Counted from the stretch's first letter, positions 41,884 through 51,961 are shown. The stretch is 64,000 nucleotides of DNA from CAWBOY01 sp963790585 (GCA_963790585.1 CAWBOY010000003.1:372001-436000), one strand, 5' to 3'. The notes: generated from the sequence alone by a model not told the origin. Program-made: numbers and translations.

Positions 41884-42969
41884 ATGTTGGTCGCACGCAC
41901 TCGTTTGGCGCTTTTGACCGCCGCCGTGCTCGCGCTGGTCGCGCCGGTCCGGGCGGAAGAAAAGTTGCTCGATAGCCTGAAGTCCGGCACGCCGGAAATC
42001 AAGACGGCCGGCGCCCTGGGATTCGGGCCGAACGGCATCTTGTTTGTTGGCGATTCGGCTTCCGCCGCCGTCTTCGCGCTCGATACCGGCGATACGACGC
42101 CAGCCAGCACCAAGGATGCACCGAAGGTCGCCGGCCTCGACGACAAAGTCGCTTCGCTTCTGGGCATCGACGCCAAGCAACTGCGCGTCAACGATATGGC
42201 CGTCAATCCGTTGACGGGCAACGTCTTCTTCTCGCTGGCTCGCGGCACCGGCCCAGACGCCAAGCCGGTCATCGTCAAGGTTGATCGCGCCAACAAGGTG
42301 AGCGAGCTGAACCTCAGCGGCATCAAGTTCGCCTCGGCGAAGCTGCCGAATCCAACTGAGAAGTCTCGCCAGGACTCGATCACGCATCTCGAATATGTCA
42401 AAGGCAAGGTTTACATCGCCGGCCTGTCGAACGAAGAGTTCGCCAGCACGCTCCGCGCGATTCCGTTCCCGTTCACGACGGCCGACAAGGGCACGGGCAT
42501 CCAGATTTTCCATGGCGCTCATGGTCGCGTCGAAACCGCTTCGCCGATTCGCACCTTTACAGCGTTCGACGTTGGCGGCGAGACCTGCCTTATGGCCGCC
42601 TACACCTGCACGCCGCTGGTGAAGATCCCGGTCAGCCAGCTCAAACCGGGCGAGAAGGTCGTTGGCAAGACCGTGGCCGAGCTTGGCAATCGTAACGTAC
42701 CGCTTGATATGTTCGTCTACGAGAAGGGTGGCAAGAGCTACATCCTCATGGCCAACAATAGCCGTGGCGTCATGAAGATCCCGACCGAGGGGATCGAAAC
42801 GGCAACGTCGATCGAAAGCCGCGTCGCCGACAAGGCCGGCCTCAAGTATGAGACGATTGAAAGCCTCAAAGGCGTCGTTCAACTCGATCGCTACGGCAAG
42901 GACAATGCGATCGTGCTGATTCGCACCCCCGAAGGGAAGCTGAATCTGGAAACGATTGAGCTGCCATAA
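41884..42969 (+). CDS. Secreted beta-propeller-like protein
   Basis: The 361-aa protein has a strong AAGGAG site and a signal peptide (ARTRLALLTAAVLALVAPVRA). The mature part contains recurring strands such as GPNGILFVGDSASAAVFALD, AVNPLTGNVFFSLARG and SYILMANNSRGVMKIP, as in NHL/SMP-type propellers. No catalytic site is obvious. Function is unknown. Confidence 0.7.
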   Translation: MLVARTRLALLTAAVLALVAPVRAEEKLLDSLKSGTPEIKTAGALGFGPNGILFVGDSASAAVFALDTGDTTPASTKDAPKVAGLDDKVASLLGIDAKQLRVNDMAVNPLTGNVFFSLARGTGPDAKPVIVKVDRANKVSELNLSGIKFASAKLPNPTEKSRQDSITHLEYVKGKVYIAGLSNEEFASTLRAIPFPFTTADKGTGIQIFHGAHGRVETASPIRTFTAFDVGGETCLMAAYTCTPLVKIPVSQLKPGEKVVGKTVAELGNRNVPLDMFVYEKGGKSYILMANNSRGVMKIPTEGIETATSIESRVADKAGLKYETIESLKGVVQLDRYGKDNAIVLIRTPEGKLNLETIELP

Positions 42970-43013
42970 GGTATTTGATCTTTTCAAATACATAATTATT
43001 TCAGCGCACCTTG

Positions 43014-43095
43014 CCGAGCCTGAAGCGTAAGCGAAGGGTATTTGTATTTTAGTAATTCAAAATACAAATACCCTTCGCTTACGCTTCAGGCTCGG
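43014..43095. repeat. Perfect 37-bp inverted repeat (family C)
   Basis: Arms 43014-43050 and 43059-43095 are exact reverse complements (37 bp) around an 8-nt loop, including CCGAGCCTGAAGCGTAAGCG. It fills the gap between two exported-protein genes and ends about 19 bp before the next start. Confidence 0.9.
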
Positions 43096-43114
43096 ACGTC
43101 TCTCGGAGCATCCT

Positions 43115-44236
43115 ATGTCTCTCCTCTTCGCGACGCTCCTCACATTCGCCGCCGTTCCGGAAATCCGTCTCGCTACTGACGGCAAGACCATCGACGTCGT
43201 CGGCCTGTCGAAGGGCGACCTCACAGCGCTCGCCGAGCGCAAACAAACGCCCGAGCAATGGGGCAAGCTCTTATCTCTCTATGTCGACAAGAACGCCGAT
43301 CGCACCGATCAACCGGCGATGACGGGCGCCTGGCGTATCGAAAAGGAAATGCTGCGTTTTGAGCCGCGTTATGGGCTGGCGCCTGGCGTGCCGTATCGCG
43401 CCGTGTTTGATCCGCGTGAATTGCCGTCGAAGCCAAAAGACAAAGTGACCGAATTAGCGCTGATGATTCCCAAGCCAAAAGCGGGGGCGGCGACGGTGGT
43501 CGACGCTGTCTATCCGAAGGCAGACAAGCTGCCTGAGAATCAATTGAAGTTTTACTTACACTTCTCGGCCCCGATGAGTCGTGGTGAAGTCTATCAGCGC
43601 GTCCACCTGCTCAAGGAAGATGGCACCGCCATCGACTTGCCTTTTCTGGAACTCGAACAGGAGTTGTGGGACCGCGAAGGCAAACGGCTGACGCTGCTGT
43701 TCGATCCAGGCCGTATCAAGCGCGGCCTGAAGCCGCGCGAGGACGTCGGCCCGGTCCTTGAAGAGGGCAAAAAATACACCTTCGTAATCGATCGCGACTG
43801 GCCCGACGCCGCCGGTAACCCCCTCAAAGAGAGCTACCGCAAATCATTCCGAGCCTTGCCGCCCGATGATGCCATGCCCGATGTGAAAATGTGGAAGCTC
43901 CAGGTCCCCATGGCCGAGCGCGGCGCGCTCGTGATAACGTTCAACAAAATCATGGACCATGCCCTGGCCCAAAGGCTGATCTGGGTGGTCGACGCCAAGG
44001 GCGAGCGCGTGCCTGGCAAGGTAGAGCTGGCAGACGAGGAGAAATCGTGGCGCTTCGTGCCGGACAAGCCGTGGTCCGCGGGCAAATACAAATTGATCGC
44101 TGATACCCGGCTGGAGGACCTTGCGGGCAATAGCTTGGCGCGGCCGTTTGAGGTGGATGTATTTCATCCGGTGCAGCGCGAGGTGAAGTCGGAGACGGTG
44201 GGAGTCGAGTTTGAAGTGAAGGCAGGCAAGCGGTGA
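43115..44236 (+). CDS. Exported Ig-like-fold protein
   Basis: The 373-aa protein has a short hydrophobic N-terminus and two similar beta domains (about 130-245 and 255-360). Each has the pattern LKFYLHFSAPMSR / ALVITFNKIMDH and ends near YTFVIDRDWPDAAGNPL / YKLIADTRLEDLAGNSL, typical of bacterial Ig-like (SbsA/Big_5) repeats. It is probably exported, with a structural or adhesive role. Confidence 0.68.
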   Translation: MSLLFATLLTFAAVPEIRLATDGKTIDVVGLSKGDLTALAERKQTPEQWGKLLSLYVDKNADRTDQPAMTGAWRIEKEMLRFEPRYGLAPGVPYRAVFDPRELPSKPKDKVTELALMIPKPKAGAATVVDAVYPKADKLPENQLKFYLHFSAPMSRGEVYQRVHLLKEDGTAIDLPFLELEQELWDREGKRLTLLFDPGRIKRGLKPREDVGPVLEEGKKYTFVIDRDWPDAAGNPLKESYRKSFRALPPDDAMPDVKMWKLQVPMAERGALVITFNKIMDHALAQRLIWVVDAKGERVPGKVELADEEKSWRFVPDKPWSAGKYKLIADTRLEDLAGNSLARPFEVDVFHPVQREVKSETVGVEFEVKAGKR

Positions 44237-44254
44237 ACGTTGTTTGTATTCCCT

Positions 44255-45019
44255 TCACGCTCCCGGCGTCAGCAGCGGTAGGATGAACGCTCGAAAATAG
44301 GTCGGCTCAAAGCTGCCGGCATGATTGCCCTCGTGGCCGGTCCAGCTCAGGTTAGGATGCCACGGATATTGCCGAAGCTTGGAATAGACGGCGGCGTCCG
44401 CAGAACCGGCGGCGGGGACGCGGAAGCCATTGCGGCCTGCTGGAATGTCGCGCGTGCCATCGCTGGTACCGAGGAGGCCGGTGCCAATATAGAGATAAAA
44501 GAGATCGCGCGTGCTGGTGAATGCGTCGATTCCCTGGCGGCTCTGGCAGAGGGCGCGGCGCAGGTCGTAGCCTGCCGAAACAGCGGGGGCGAGCAGCACG
44601 ACGCGTTCGACATGATTGGGCGGAACCATTTCGGTCGCACGCAAGGCGAGAACGCTGCCAGCGCTATACGCAACTAAATAGATCGGGACCGTCGGATTTA
44701 ACTGACGACACTGGCAGATCTCAGCGGCGAGGCGGTGTGACTCGCGGTCGATGTTTCGCTTGTCGAGTTCATCCGCGATGAATCGACCCCGGCCATGCGT
44801 CCAGTCGAAGGAGCGCACATGCACCGGCATACCGTCTTCCTCGATGATGCGGATGATGGCCTTGTCGACCGTTTGATAGCCGCCCGCGCCATCGATGACA
44901 AAGACGATGCCGCGCGTCGCCTGGGGTGGATAGCGCGACTCCATCGTCATCGGCACGGCGCCGCAGCCCGACAGAAAGAGAAGCGCGAGCGGGGCGATCT
45001 TCGATAGCGTTGAAAGCAC
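44255..45019 (-). CDS. Alpha/beta-hydrolase lipoprotein
   Basis: The likely start is a GTG at 45019, behind GGAGGG, giving 254 aa with a lipobox (LLFLSGCGA). An ATG at 45058 is an alternative. The hydrolase core shows IVFVIDGAGGYQTVD, then YLVAYSAGSVLAL (nucleophile elbow A-Y-S-A-G) and a late His in GHEGNHAG. A much longer open frame running to 46237 is rejected because it lies antisense to the DUF1571 gene. Role: envelope esterase or lipase-like enzyme. Confidence 0.78.
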   Translation of the reverse strand: MLSTLSKIAPLALLFLSGCGAVPMTMESRYPPQATRGIVFVIDGAGGYQTVDKAIIRIIEEDGMPVHVRSFDWTHGRGRFIADELDKRNIDRESHRLAAEICQCRQLNPTVPIYLVAYSAGSVLALRATEMVPPNHVERVVLLAPAVSAGYDLRRALCQSRQGIDAFTSTRDLFYLYIGTGLLGTSDGTRDIPAGRNGFRVPAAGSADAAVYSKLRQYPWHPNLSWTGHEGNHAGSFEPTYFRAFILPLLTPGA

Positions 45020-45250
45020 GACTCCCTCCGCGGCTAGGATGGCGTTGCCCCTTGTCATCCTACCCGCCTCGTCAAGAGCGCGCATCGGCCAATCAGTAGA
45101 CGCTTCGACTTTATCGGCACGCCACGAGCGTCGCTCAATTCCGAATCGCGCGATCGTCTGACTCGCCAGAATACCCATCCCCTGTTGTCGCCATAATCCG
45201 TAAAGTTTACACTGCGGTATACAAAGCGCCGAGGAACGAAAGGAGTGAGC

Positions 45251-46060
45251 GTGGGCCGTCTGTTCTGGTGCTTGCCGATCTGTTTGCTGGTCGCTCCCAA
45301 CTATCCTTCCGCGGATGGGGGCCCTGCCGGCCCTGCGCCCAAGGTGGCCGAGTTGACCGACGACAGCACGAGCCTGCCCTCCGCTGCCGCAATGGAACGC
45401 CTGGCCCAGACCAAGCCGCTCGCCTTTCTCGAAAAGTGCATTCTCCGCTACGAGCGCGAAGTCAAAGGCTATACGTGTCGGCTCAATAAGCACGAGCGCG
45501 TACACGGCAAGATGCAGCCGGCCGAGTTGATCGACGTCTGCTTCCGCGAAAGCCCGTTCAGCGTTCTCCTCTCGTGGCCAGGCGATCCAAGACCTGCCAT
45601 CAAGAGCCTCTTCGTCAAAGGCGAAAACGGCGATAAGGTTCTCGTCCTGCCGACCTGGGGTTGGATACCGGACCTCGACCCGAAGGGCGCCTTCGCCATG
45701 GGCAAGGCCCGCTATCCTCTTACCGAATTTGGCATCAAGGCGGGGATGGACAGCACTCGGGCTTTCTGGACCGCTGCCCAAGACGCCAAGGCGTTGCACG
45801 TCGAGTATCTTGGCATCGCGACCCGACCCGAGCTGGGCGATCGGCCTTGCTATATGTTGAAACGCACTCGATACGCCAAGCCGGAAGCCGACGGCATCGG
45901 CGAGATAACGCTCTATTTCGATCAGGAAACCTGGCTCCAGGTCGGCTCGATTCTCAAAGCGAAAGACGGCGAAGCGATCGCTGAATACTTCTTCCGCGAC
46001 ATCAAACTCAATCCGGACTTTCCCAAGGATACGTTCACGCCGAAGGCGATCGGCAGGTAA
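45251..46060 (+). CDS. DUF1571-domain secreted protein
   Basis: The 269-aa product starts with GTG after AAGGAG and has a signal peptide (GRLFWCLPICLLVAPNYPSA). LRYEREVKGYTCRLNKHERV and IDVCFRESPFSVLLSW match DUF1571, a planctomycete-enriched family of unknown function. A beta-rich C-terminus follows. It is divergent from the lipoprotein hydrolase gene, with about 230 bp of shared promoter region. Confidence 0.82.
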   Translation: MGRLFWCLPICLLVAPNYPSADGGPAGPAPKVAELTDDSTSLPSAAAMERLAQTKPLAFLEKCILRYEREVKGYTCRLNKHERVHGKMQPAELIDVCFRESPFSVLLSWPGDPRPAIKSLFVKGENGDKVLVLPTWGWIPDLDPKGAFAMGKARYPLTEFGIKAGMDSTRAFWTAAQDAKALHVEYLGIATRPELGDRPCYMLKRTRYAKPEADGIGEITLYFDQETWLQVGSILKAKDGEAIAEYFFRDIKLNPDFPKDTFTPKAIGR

Positions 46061-46136
46061 GGGTACGGTGCCTTCGTGGACTCTTGCCGCCGGTGAGGAA
46101 CGCTTCCTGAATCCCCACTTCACCGGAGGACGGCGC

Positions 46137-47622
46137 GTGCCAGCTTTGCTCCTCTTAGTCGGGCTGCTCGCCCCTTCGCAGCCTATTCCACCGGTTGCCG
46201 GGGTGCGCGTTCTCCTACCTGAAGGCCAGCAGCTCACCGGCGCTTGCTCGCGCTCGACAAGGACACGCTGACGCTACGAACAGCCTGGGCGGACGCACTC
46301 ACACTACCGCGTACCTCCGTCTCAGCGATCGTGCAAATCCCTGGCTCGATGACACTTGTTGAAGACGCCTTTCGAGAGGGGCTAAAAGGCTGGAAGCCCG
46401 TCGGCAAACCGCACTTTGATGACAATGGCATGTCACTAACGGACGCGGGCCACGCGCTTGTCTATACGCCGCCAACGGCGGTCGAGGCGGGCTCGATGAT
46501 TCTCGCGTTCCGTGACGAAGGTGAGGCAAGCGGCGCCGCATGGACCTGCGCTTTTACCTTCGCCGTCAAAGACAAGGAACGAACACTGAGTGTTACTGTT
46601 GTAGGCGCCAACACTATTTACGAAGTCACGGCTACGGGACTGAAAGGGACTGCGCTCTGAGTAAAACGGCAGCCGGGTCCACATCGATTGGCACTTCAGT
46701 TTTCGCCGCGCTCGCTGCGGCTGACGATCGACGACAACCTGTTGTGGTACGACACGGAAACTCGCCCAGGCGGCCCTCTGCGGCGCGTCGAACTGGCGTG
46801 TCGAGCGGAAAAAGACGCCAAGATCAAAGGCGCCGCGGTCTGGAGTGAATTCGCTGTCACACGTGCCGTTGACGAGATGCCGCATCCCGTCGGCGATTTG
46901 ACGCAAGACGAGCTTTGGCTGGCGACCGGAGATCAACTGTTCGGCACGATCACTCGTGCCGATCGTCAAGCGGTCGAGTTTCAGAGTCAAGCGCGGAAGA
47001 GGTCAATTCCTTGGTCCGATCTCCGTGGCTGCTTTTTTCGTAAGGCAAGCATTCCGCCGCTGACGACGACGGGCGAGCATGTTCGCGTCGTATTGCCTTC
47101 TACCTTGTCAAAAACCCCGGATCTCCTTGACGCAGTGCTCGTCAAGCTCGACGACACGCGAGTTTTGTTGCGCCCGATACAGTTTGGCGAAATCGCCATC
47201 AATCGCTTACATATCCAAGAACTTAAGCGTCTGTTTAAGGGCGCCGACAGGAGATCGACATCGATTTCCATCACTTGGGTGATAAAGATAGCGTCGTGGG
47301 CGATTGGCCGGTGCCAAAGTCCGAAGGAACGAAATGGAGCAGTCGCATACGACTAGACGCGGTTCCGCCGACGGCACTATTGATGATCCGAGTTTGGCCA
47401 TTGCCGCGAGGCATGGAAGCAGGCTCGCGGACCGAAGTCGTTGTCAACGGCGTGCGTGTGGATTACCTTGAAGGACGAGCCGGTCTTTTGATGCTGCCGC
47501 TCCCGCGTGGCTTGCTGAAGCTAGGCGAGAATGTACTGGAGATCAACTGCACCCTCGGCCGCGTCGGCAAAGATCGCGGGCCATGCGGCTTTGCAAATGT
47601 CGTGCTAGAGCTGCTGGAGTAG
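46137..47622 (+). pseudogene. Exported protein broken by two frameshifts and a stop
   Basis: The intended product is about 495 aa. A GTG at 46137 after GGAGGA opens a signal peptide (PALLLLVGLLAPSQPI). One base is missing near 46238-46242, restoring RLLALDKDTLTLRTAW. An in-frame TGA lies at 46658-46660, after which the same frame continues (LALQFSPRSLRLTIDDNLLW). A second missing base near 47240-47251 leads to DFHHLGDKDSVVGDWPVP and the stop at 47620. The sequence between the lesions is well preserved. It probably contains beta-sandwich carbohydrate-binding-like domains. Function unknown. Confidence 0.65.
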
Positions 47623-47662
47623 AGTCCCCATCAGTCACATTTTCCGCGGCTCTCGAAGAGAA

Positions 47663-48091
47663 TCAACCGATCCCTTTGACCCAGGCAATCAACTTCGGCA
47701 ACAAAATGATGAGCCCGACCATCGACGCTGTGATGCTGGCCATCAAAACACCAGCGGAAGCGATGTCGAGAGACGGCCAGACGCGCTCTTTCGCGGTCTC
47801 GTCAAGGCCGCGAAAGAGAGTCTCGATGCTTGAATTGAAAAGCTCCGCCGTCAGCACCAGGCCGATGCAGCCGAGGAGCAAACACCATTCGACGCGATCG
47901 CAGCCAAGGACGCCGGCCGCCATAATGACGCCGGTAGCACAGAAGAAATGAACGGTGAAACTCGATTGGCCACGGACGCCGAACTTGATGCCGCGGAAAG
48001 CGATCAAAAACTTCTTCCGCCAGGTCTGCCTGCGGCGCGGTCGCTCCGCGGCTGAGCGGTCGACGTCGGATGACAGGAGCGACATAGGCAT
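47663..48091 (-). CDS. dgkA: Diacylglycerol/undecaprenol kinase
   Basis: The 142-aa product starts at MPMSLLSSDVD, after GAGG. It has FRGIKFGVRGQSSFTVHF, WCLLLGCIGLVLTAELFNSSIE and FRGLDETAKERVW, the DgkA pattern with Glu and Asn in the active helix and the Asp/Lys pair. Three membrane helices follow from the pattern. It phosphorylates lipid alcohols for recycling. The frame upstream to 48274 is dismissed as antisense-derived extension. Confidence 0.85.
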   Translation of the reverse strand: MPMSLLSSDVDRSAAERPRRRQTWRKKFLIAFRGIKFGVRGQSSFTVHFFCATGVIMAAGVLGCDRVEWCLLLGCIGLVLTAELFNSSIETLFRGLDETAKERVWPSLDIASAGVLMASITASMVGLIILLPKLIAWVKGIG

Positions 48092-48191
48092 CTGCCGAAC
48101 CTCGGAAAGAAATAGAATGTAGTCGAATATGAGTTCGGGCGCTGCAAGAGTACCATTCCCAATCCGCGCCGTCGAGTCCACAGCAGCGCGA

Positions 48192-51100
48192 TCAATGCAG
48201 CAAGCTGCCCTGGCCGCCCGCGGCGATCGGGCCGCTGCGACGATTCGCGGGCAATAGGTTCGGCACAATGGCAAAGACTACGCCGAAGTTGCTTTGCAGC
48301 GAATTGTAAGTCACGCCGAAGCTAACCTGGAGGTCAGTGCCAGTGCGCGTCACGACCACGGCATTGGTCTGGGATGGGTTTTGGCCAAAGTCAAAGGACG
48401 TGTTGAATATAAGGGAGTATTTCGGGCTGAAAATGTAGGTAACCGATCCTGTAACCGCCCGGCTCTGGAGCGGTTCGATTTCGGTATAGCCAATGAAGAA
48501 GGAAGTCCGATCCGGGCGGTTGAAATGGGCCCCGAAATTGAAAATACGTGGTCCGTTGGGTGTCGGATCATAGAGCCCGGAGGCGGTCAAAGCCGTGCGA
48601 TCGCCAATGTTCCAGAGCCAATCGTATTCATACATGCCGAACGTGCTACCGAAGTTGTCGCGCGTGGCGTCTGGGAATGCGGACACCTGCAGGTCCAAAG
48701 TCATGACATCGACGATATGCTCGGCTCCCGGATAGCCTCGTTTGGTCTGCCAGCGCTGTTCCAAATCAAGCTGTAAGACGTCGATCGCAGCGAGAGAGTC
48801 GATCCTATTGTCGAGCAAACGACGAATCGCAACCGTTTGCGGGTCGAAGAGCGGCGATGTTGTCAGCGCCAAAGCGTATTGTGGCAATAAATACTGGTAT
48901 TGAGGCCGAATGTCGCGCACTAATTGATCGGACGCATCGTCATTGAGTCGGTCGAGCTGTGGGAAACGAGTGTAGGGCTCGTTGGTATCGGCGTAGAAAT
49001 AATTGGCGCCGACGTTGATTTTGTGGTTGATGCCGTCGAGGTTGAAGAGTTCGCTATGCACGTCCGGGTAAAGCCGGGTAAACGGTATGCTGGCGCGCAC
49101 GCCGCCGCCGCCCCAGACGCGGCCGATCTCGTCGCCGTAATTGTCTTTCGAATAATCCGCGAAGTCGCCTTTGACATAGGGCACAATCTTGAAAGGGCCT
49201 AGCTGAAACGGCATGCTAAGCTCCTGCATCCAGTCAATACGATTAGTATTCGCTTCAACATCCGTCGCCGGGCTGACGTAGGGCGGGCCATCCGTGGTCA
49301 AGGCGAGTTGACCCCGGCCTTCGCGCACGCTCGTCGTGTAGGTGAGCCGATTGAAGAACGACTCGCCGATCAAGTTGCCTTCCAGCTTCGGCAGCCACGA
49401 CGTCTCTGTCACCCAGGGCCGAATGCGCTGTTCGGCGTAGGCGGACCAATTCCAATCGTCCTGCTGTTGCTTGACTTTGATCCAAGACGACGCATTTTCA
49501 CCGAGATCAAAATCTTGTTTGAAGTATTGTTCCAAGAAGTTGCGATCGCTGAGATAATAGATCTGCGATTGCACGGAAAACCCGTAGGGCAAATCCCGTG
49601 TGTCCTCTTTCCAAAACGCCCGACCGCGCATGGAGGTTGGCTCGAAGTCGGAAACACGACCGCCGCCAAGATTATCGATGCCGTGATCGTAGATGGCGTA
49701 GCCGCTCACAATACCTGTATACTTGGCTGGAATGTCGAAAATATCCTTCCCAGTATAATTGAATTCCGTCGATAAGGCCGGGCCGCGGGCCGAGAGATAA
49801 TTGACGTCTGATTTCCACGAAGTGCCTTCATACGGCTGGATGCCGAGCAGCTCGTACATATTGAATGTAATGCCGGCCTCGAAGCCGAATATATTGCTAT
49901 AGCCGAACGAGAGACTTTCCACGGGGCCTAGAGGGTCGCGTAGATCCGCCGCGACATACGGAAGATAAAAATAAGGAATGTTATAATACTCAAAAAATAC
50001 ATTATGGCCCTGAAGGTAGGTTTGGCGCGCTTCGATCTCTTTGCCGGTCTTGCGGTCGATCATTGGATTGCCGAAAATCGTTAGACGGCGAATCGGTTTA
50101 TCCTCAATGGTCGCCGTCGCGAGGTAGATCTTCAAACCTGGATCTGATGGCAGCTTGCTCGAGAAGATTTCGGCGCGGACGACTTCATAGGTCGTCTCGC
50201 CAGTGCGGAATAGCTCGTCGGCCTTGAAAATGATCGGGTCCGCGATGAGCGGTTGGCGAATTTCCATAGTCGCGCTCAGGGCGATGGCGACTTTGCGCTG
50301 AATATCGTAATAAACCTCGTCGGCACGAATCGATTTGAATTGAACCTGCTTTTGATTGGCCGTCGGCGTGGGAGTTGGCGTTCCCGCTTGCTCGCGGATT
50401 TCCACGTTTCCGGATAGATAAAACTCCACTTCTTGCTTCTTATCGTCGCCATTGGAACCGTTCTGCGACGGCCCATCCATCATGCGCTTGCCGTTCAAGC
50501 CATGACCGAAGACAACGAGTCGATCCGCCTCCAGATCGATGACGCTGCCATCGGGATAACGCACCGTGATAATCACGCCATTGGTGACGACGACGGCCTC
50601 TTGGGTATCGCTGATGCGAAACCATTGTTCCTCATAGCCACCGCCAACAGCGCCTTTTCGCGGCTGGATATTGTATTTCGGCTCCGGCGCGGCCGGTTTT
50701 GGGGGAGCCGCGACTACTGGAGGGCGGGCCGGCAGGATCGGCGTGGGACCAGTTGCCGGCCCCGACGCGGGCGGCGGCGGAACCGGCGGCCCTGAGCGAA
50801 ATGGCTCGTCCGGTGCGACGCCGCCTGGACCACCGGGAAGTTGGAACGACATCGCCTTGGCTGGCCCCGCGTCCCCCGCTCCGACTGTCGGAGCGGGAAG
50901 GACCGCCGGAAATGCTCGATCGGGGTCGAAGTAAGCCGCCACACGGACGGCTCCTTCGCCGAGATTGAGCATACTCGTCTTCGGCAACGGCACGGGAGCC
51001 GAAGGCAGCATCGTCGGAGTTGCCGTTGGCACCGGAAGCGACACGGGTACGATCGGACTCGCCGGGCGGCCGCCGTTCGCCAAACGTTCGCCCGAGGCGC

Positions 51101-51626
51101 GGCGATAAAACGGATCATCCGCCCGTGTTTGCCGGGCGACCGCGGCGCCGTGTGACGCAAGTTTCAGCTCGCCACGAGTGTTGAGATCGAGCAAGGCTTT
51201 TGGGCCATCCTCGATCTTATGGCTGACGTCTACTCGCACCTGGCCTTCCGCATAAAGGTCCATGTGCAGCACGCCGGTCGCGCGATAGCGCGGCATGTCG
51301 ATCCAGCCGGCTGCCTCCTGGCAGCGCAGCAAGAGTACGCCTTGCTGAACGAGAACTTGCCCACGCACGAGGATGAGCGTTTGATCGCCCTCGTTCCAGG
51401 TAAAAATCTCGTCCGCATCAATGACAATGGGCTTGGCGTCTCCCGGCACGTTCCGCGTCACCATCATTGGCTTGCTCGATGGCACCAATGCAGGTGGTTG
51501 CGGCGACGGCGCGGGCGCAGTGGACCGCACAGGAGCGGTCTGACTCTGAGCGGCGGTGTCGCCCGCGACCACCGCCAGCAAGATCATGGAGACGAGCAGC
51601 CATCGGTGTGTTCCGAACCTCACCAC
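48192..51626 (-). CDS. LptD/OstA-like outer-membrane protein
   Basis: The 1144-aa product starts with GTG after GGGAGG and a signal peptide (HRWLLVSMILLAVVAGDTAA). N-terminal OstA-like beta-jellyroll segments include PIVIDADEIFTWNEGDQTLI and a second with VQFKSIRADEVYYD. A Pro-rich stretch lies between (about 170-320). The C-terminal two thirds is a beta-barrel, with patterns such as FNYTGKDIFDIPAKYTGIV and a final strand ending SFGVTYNSLQSNFGVVF. The role would be export of lipopolysaccharide-like glycolipid to the outer leaflet. An intact outer membrane system in planctomycetes fits current views. Confidence 0.82.
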   Translation of the reverse strand: MVRFGTHRWLLVSMILLAVVAGDTAAQSQTAPVRSTAPAPSPQPPALVPSSKPMMVTRNVPGDAKPIVIDADEIFTWNEGDQTLILVRGQVLVQQGVLLLRCQEAAGWIDMPRYRATGVLHMDLYAEGQVRVDVSHKIEDGPKALLDLNTRGELKLASHGAAVARQTRADDPFYRRASGERLANGGRPASPIVPVSLPVPTATPTMLPSAPVPLPKTSMLNLGEGAVRVAAYFDPDRAFPAVLPAPTVGAGDAGPAKAMSFQLPGGPGGVAPDEPFRSGPPVPPPPASGPATGPTPILPARPPVVAAPPKPAAPEPKYNIQPRKGAVGGGYEEQWFRISDTQEAVVVTNGVIITVRYPDGSVIDLEADRLVVFGHGLNGKRMMDGPSQNGSNGDDKKQEVEFYLSGNVEIREQAGTPTPTPTANQKQVQFKSIRADEVYYDIQRKVAIALSATMEIRQPLIADPIIFKADELFRTGETTYEVVRAEIFSSKLPSDPGLKIYLATATIEDKPIRRLTIFGNPMIDRKTGKEIEARQTYLQGHNVFFEYYNIPYFYLPYVAADLRDPLGPVESLSFGYSNIFGFEAGITFNMYELLGIQPYEGTSWKSDVNYLSARGPALSTEFNYTGKDIFDIPAKYTGIVSGYAIYDHGIDNLGGGRVSDFEPTSMRGRAFWKEDTRDLPYGFSVQSQIYYLSDRNFLEQYFKQDFDLGENASSWIKVKQQQDDWNWSAYAEQRIRPWVTETSWLPKLEGNLIGESFFNRLTYTTSVREGRGQLALTTDGPPYVSPATDVEANTNRIDWMQELSMPFQLGPFKIVPYVKGDFADYSKDNYGDEIGRVWGGGGVRASIPFTRLYPDVHSELFNLDGINHKINVGANYFYADTNEPYTRFPQLDRLNDDASDQLVRDIRPQYQYLLPQYALALTTSPLFDPQTVAIRRLLDNRIDSLAAIDVLQLDLEQRWQTKRGYPGAEHIVDVMTLDLQVSAFPDATRDNFGSTFGMYEYDWLWNIGDRTALTASGLYDPTPNGPRIFNFGAHFNRPDRTSFFIGYTEIEPLQSRAVTGSVTYIFSPKYSLIFNTSFDFGQNPSQTNAVVVTRTGTDLQVSFGVTYNSLQSNFGVVFAIVPNLLPANRRSGPIAAGGQGSLLH

Positions 51627-51795
51627 GGCGCCTCCCAGGGTTGGTACTGTGACCCGCGCGCACCCTCAGCGCGTTAGGGCCAAACTCGGAAACTTCGCTC
51701 TATCGAGGGAAATAGACTCAAGAGTGAGCGGCGGAGTATAGACAAGAGTTGAATGGCGTCAAGGGCAGTGAGGGACGGCGTTTCGTCGCACCGTT

Positions 51796-51950
51796 TTGGC
51801 GAGCCGGGAGCGTCAGCTCCCGGAGGTTTTCAGGAGCCGAGAGCGTGAGCGACCGGAGCGCGTTACACTCGCTCAGATTTTCTCCGGTCGCTGACGCTCC
51901 CGGCTCTTGAAGACGGAATACTCCGGGAGCTGACGCTCCCGGCTCGCCAA
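51796..51950. repeat. Nested palindromes (family A containing family B)
   Basis: A perfect 30-bp inverted repeat (51796-51825 and 51921-51950, GAGCCGGGAGCGTCAGCTCC) encloses a second inverted repeat (51831-51858 and 51882-51909) of family B, including its asymmetric core. The arrangement is consistent with one element inserted into another. It occupies most of the 335-bp gap between the LptD and DUF1080 genes; the rest holds the LptD promoter. Confidence 0.85.
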
Positions 51951-51961
51951 GAAACCAGTGC

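Noticed and set aside
44255..46237. A 660-codon minus-strand open frame
   Set aside because: Its first two thirds run antisense to the DUF1571 gene and have no domain; only the C-terminal part with lipobox and hydrolase motif is kept as a gene.
46658..46660. TGA read as selenocysteine
   Set aside because: No selenoprotein family resemblance, no visible SECIS hairpin, and the gene has two other lesions.
46688..47356. A separate gene starting at 46688
   Set aside because: It is in the same frame as the preceding part and has no signal peptide or ribosome site of its own; better explained as part of the broken gene.
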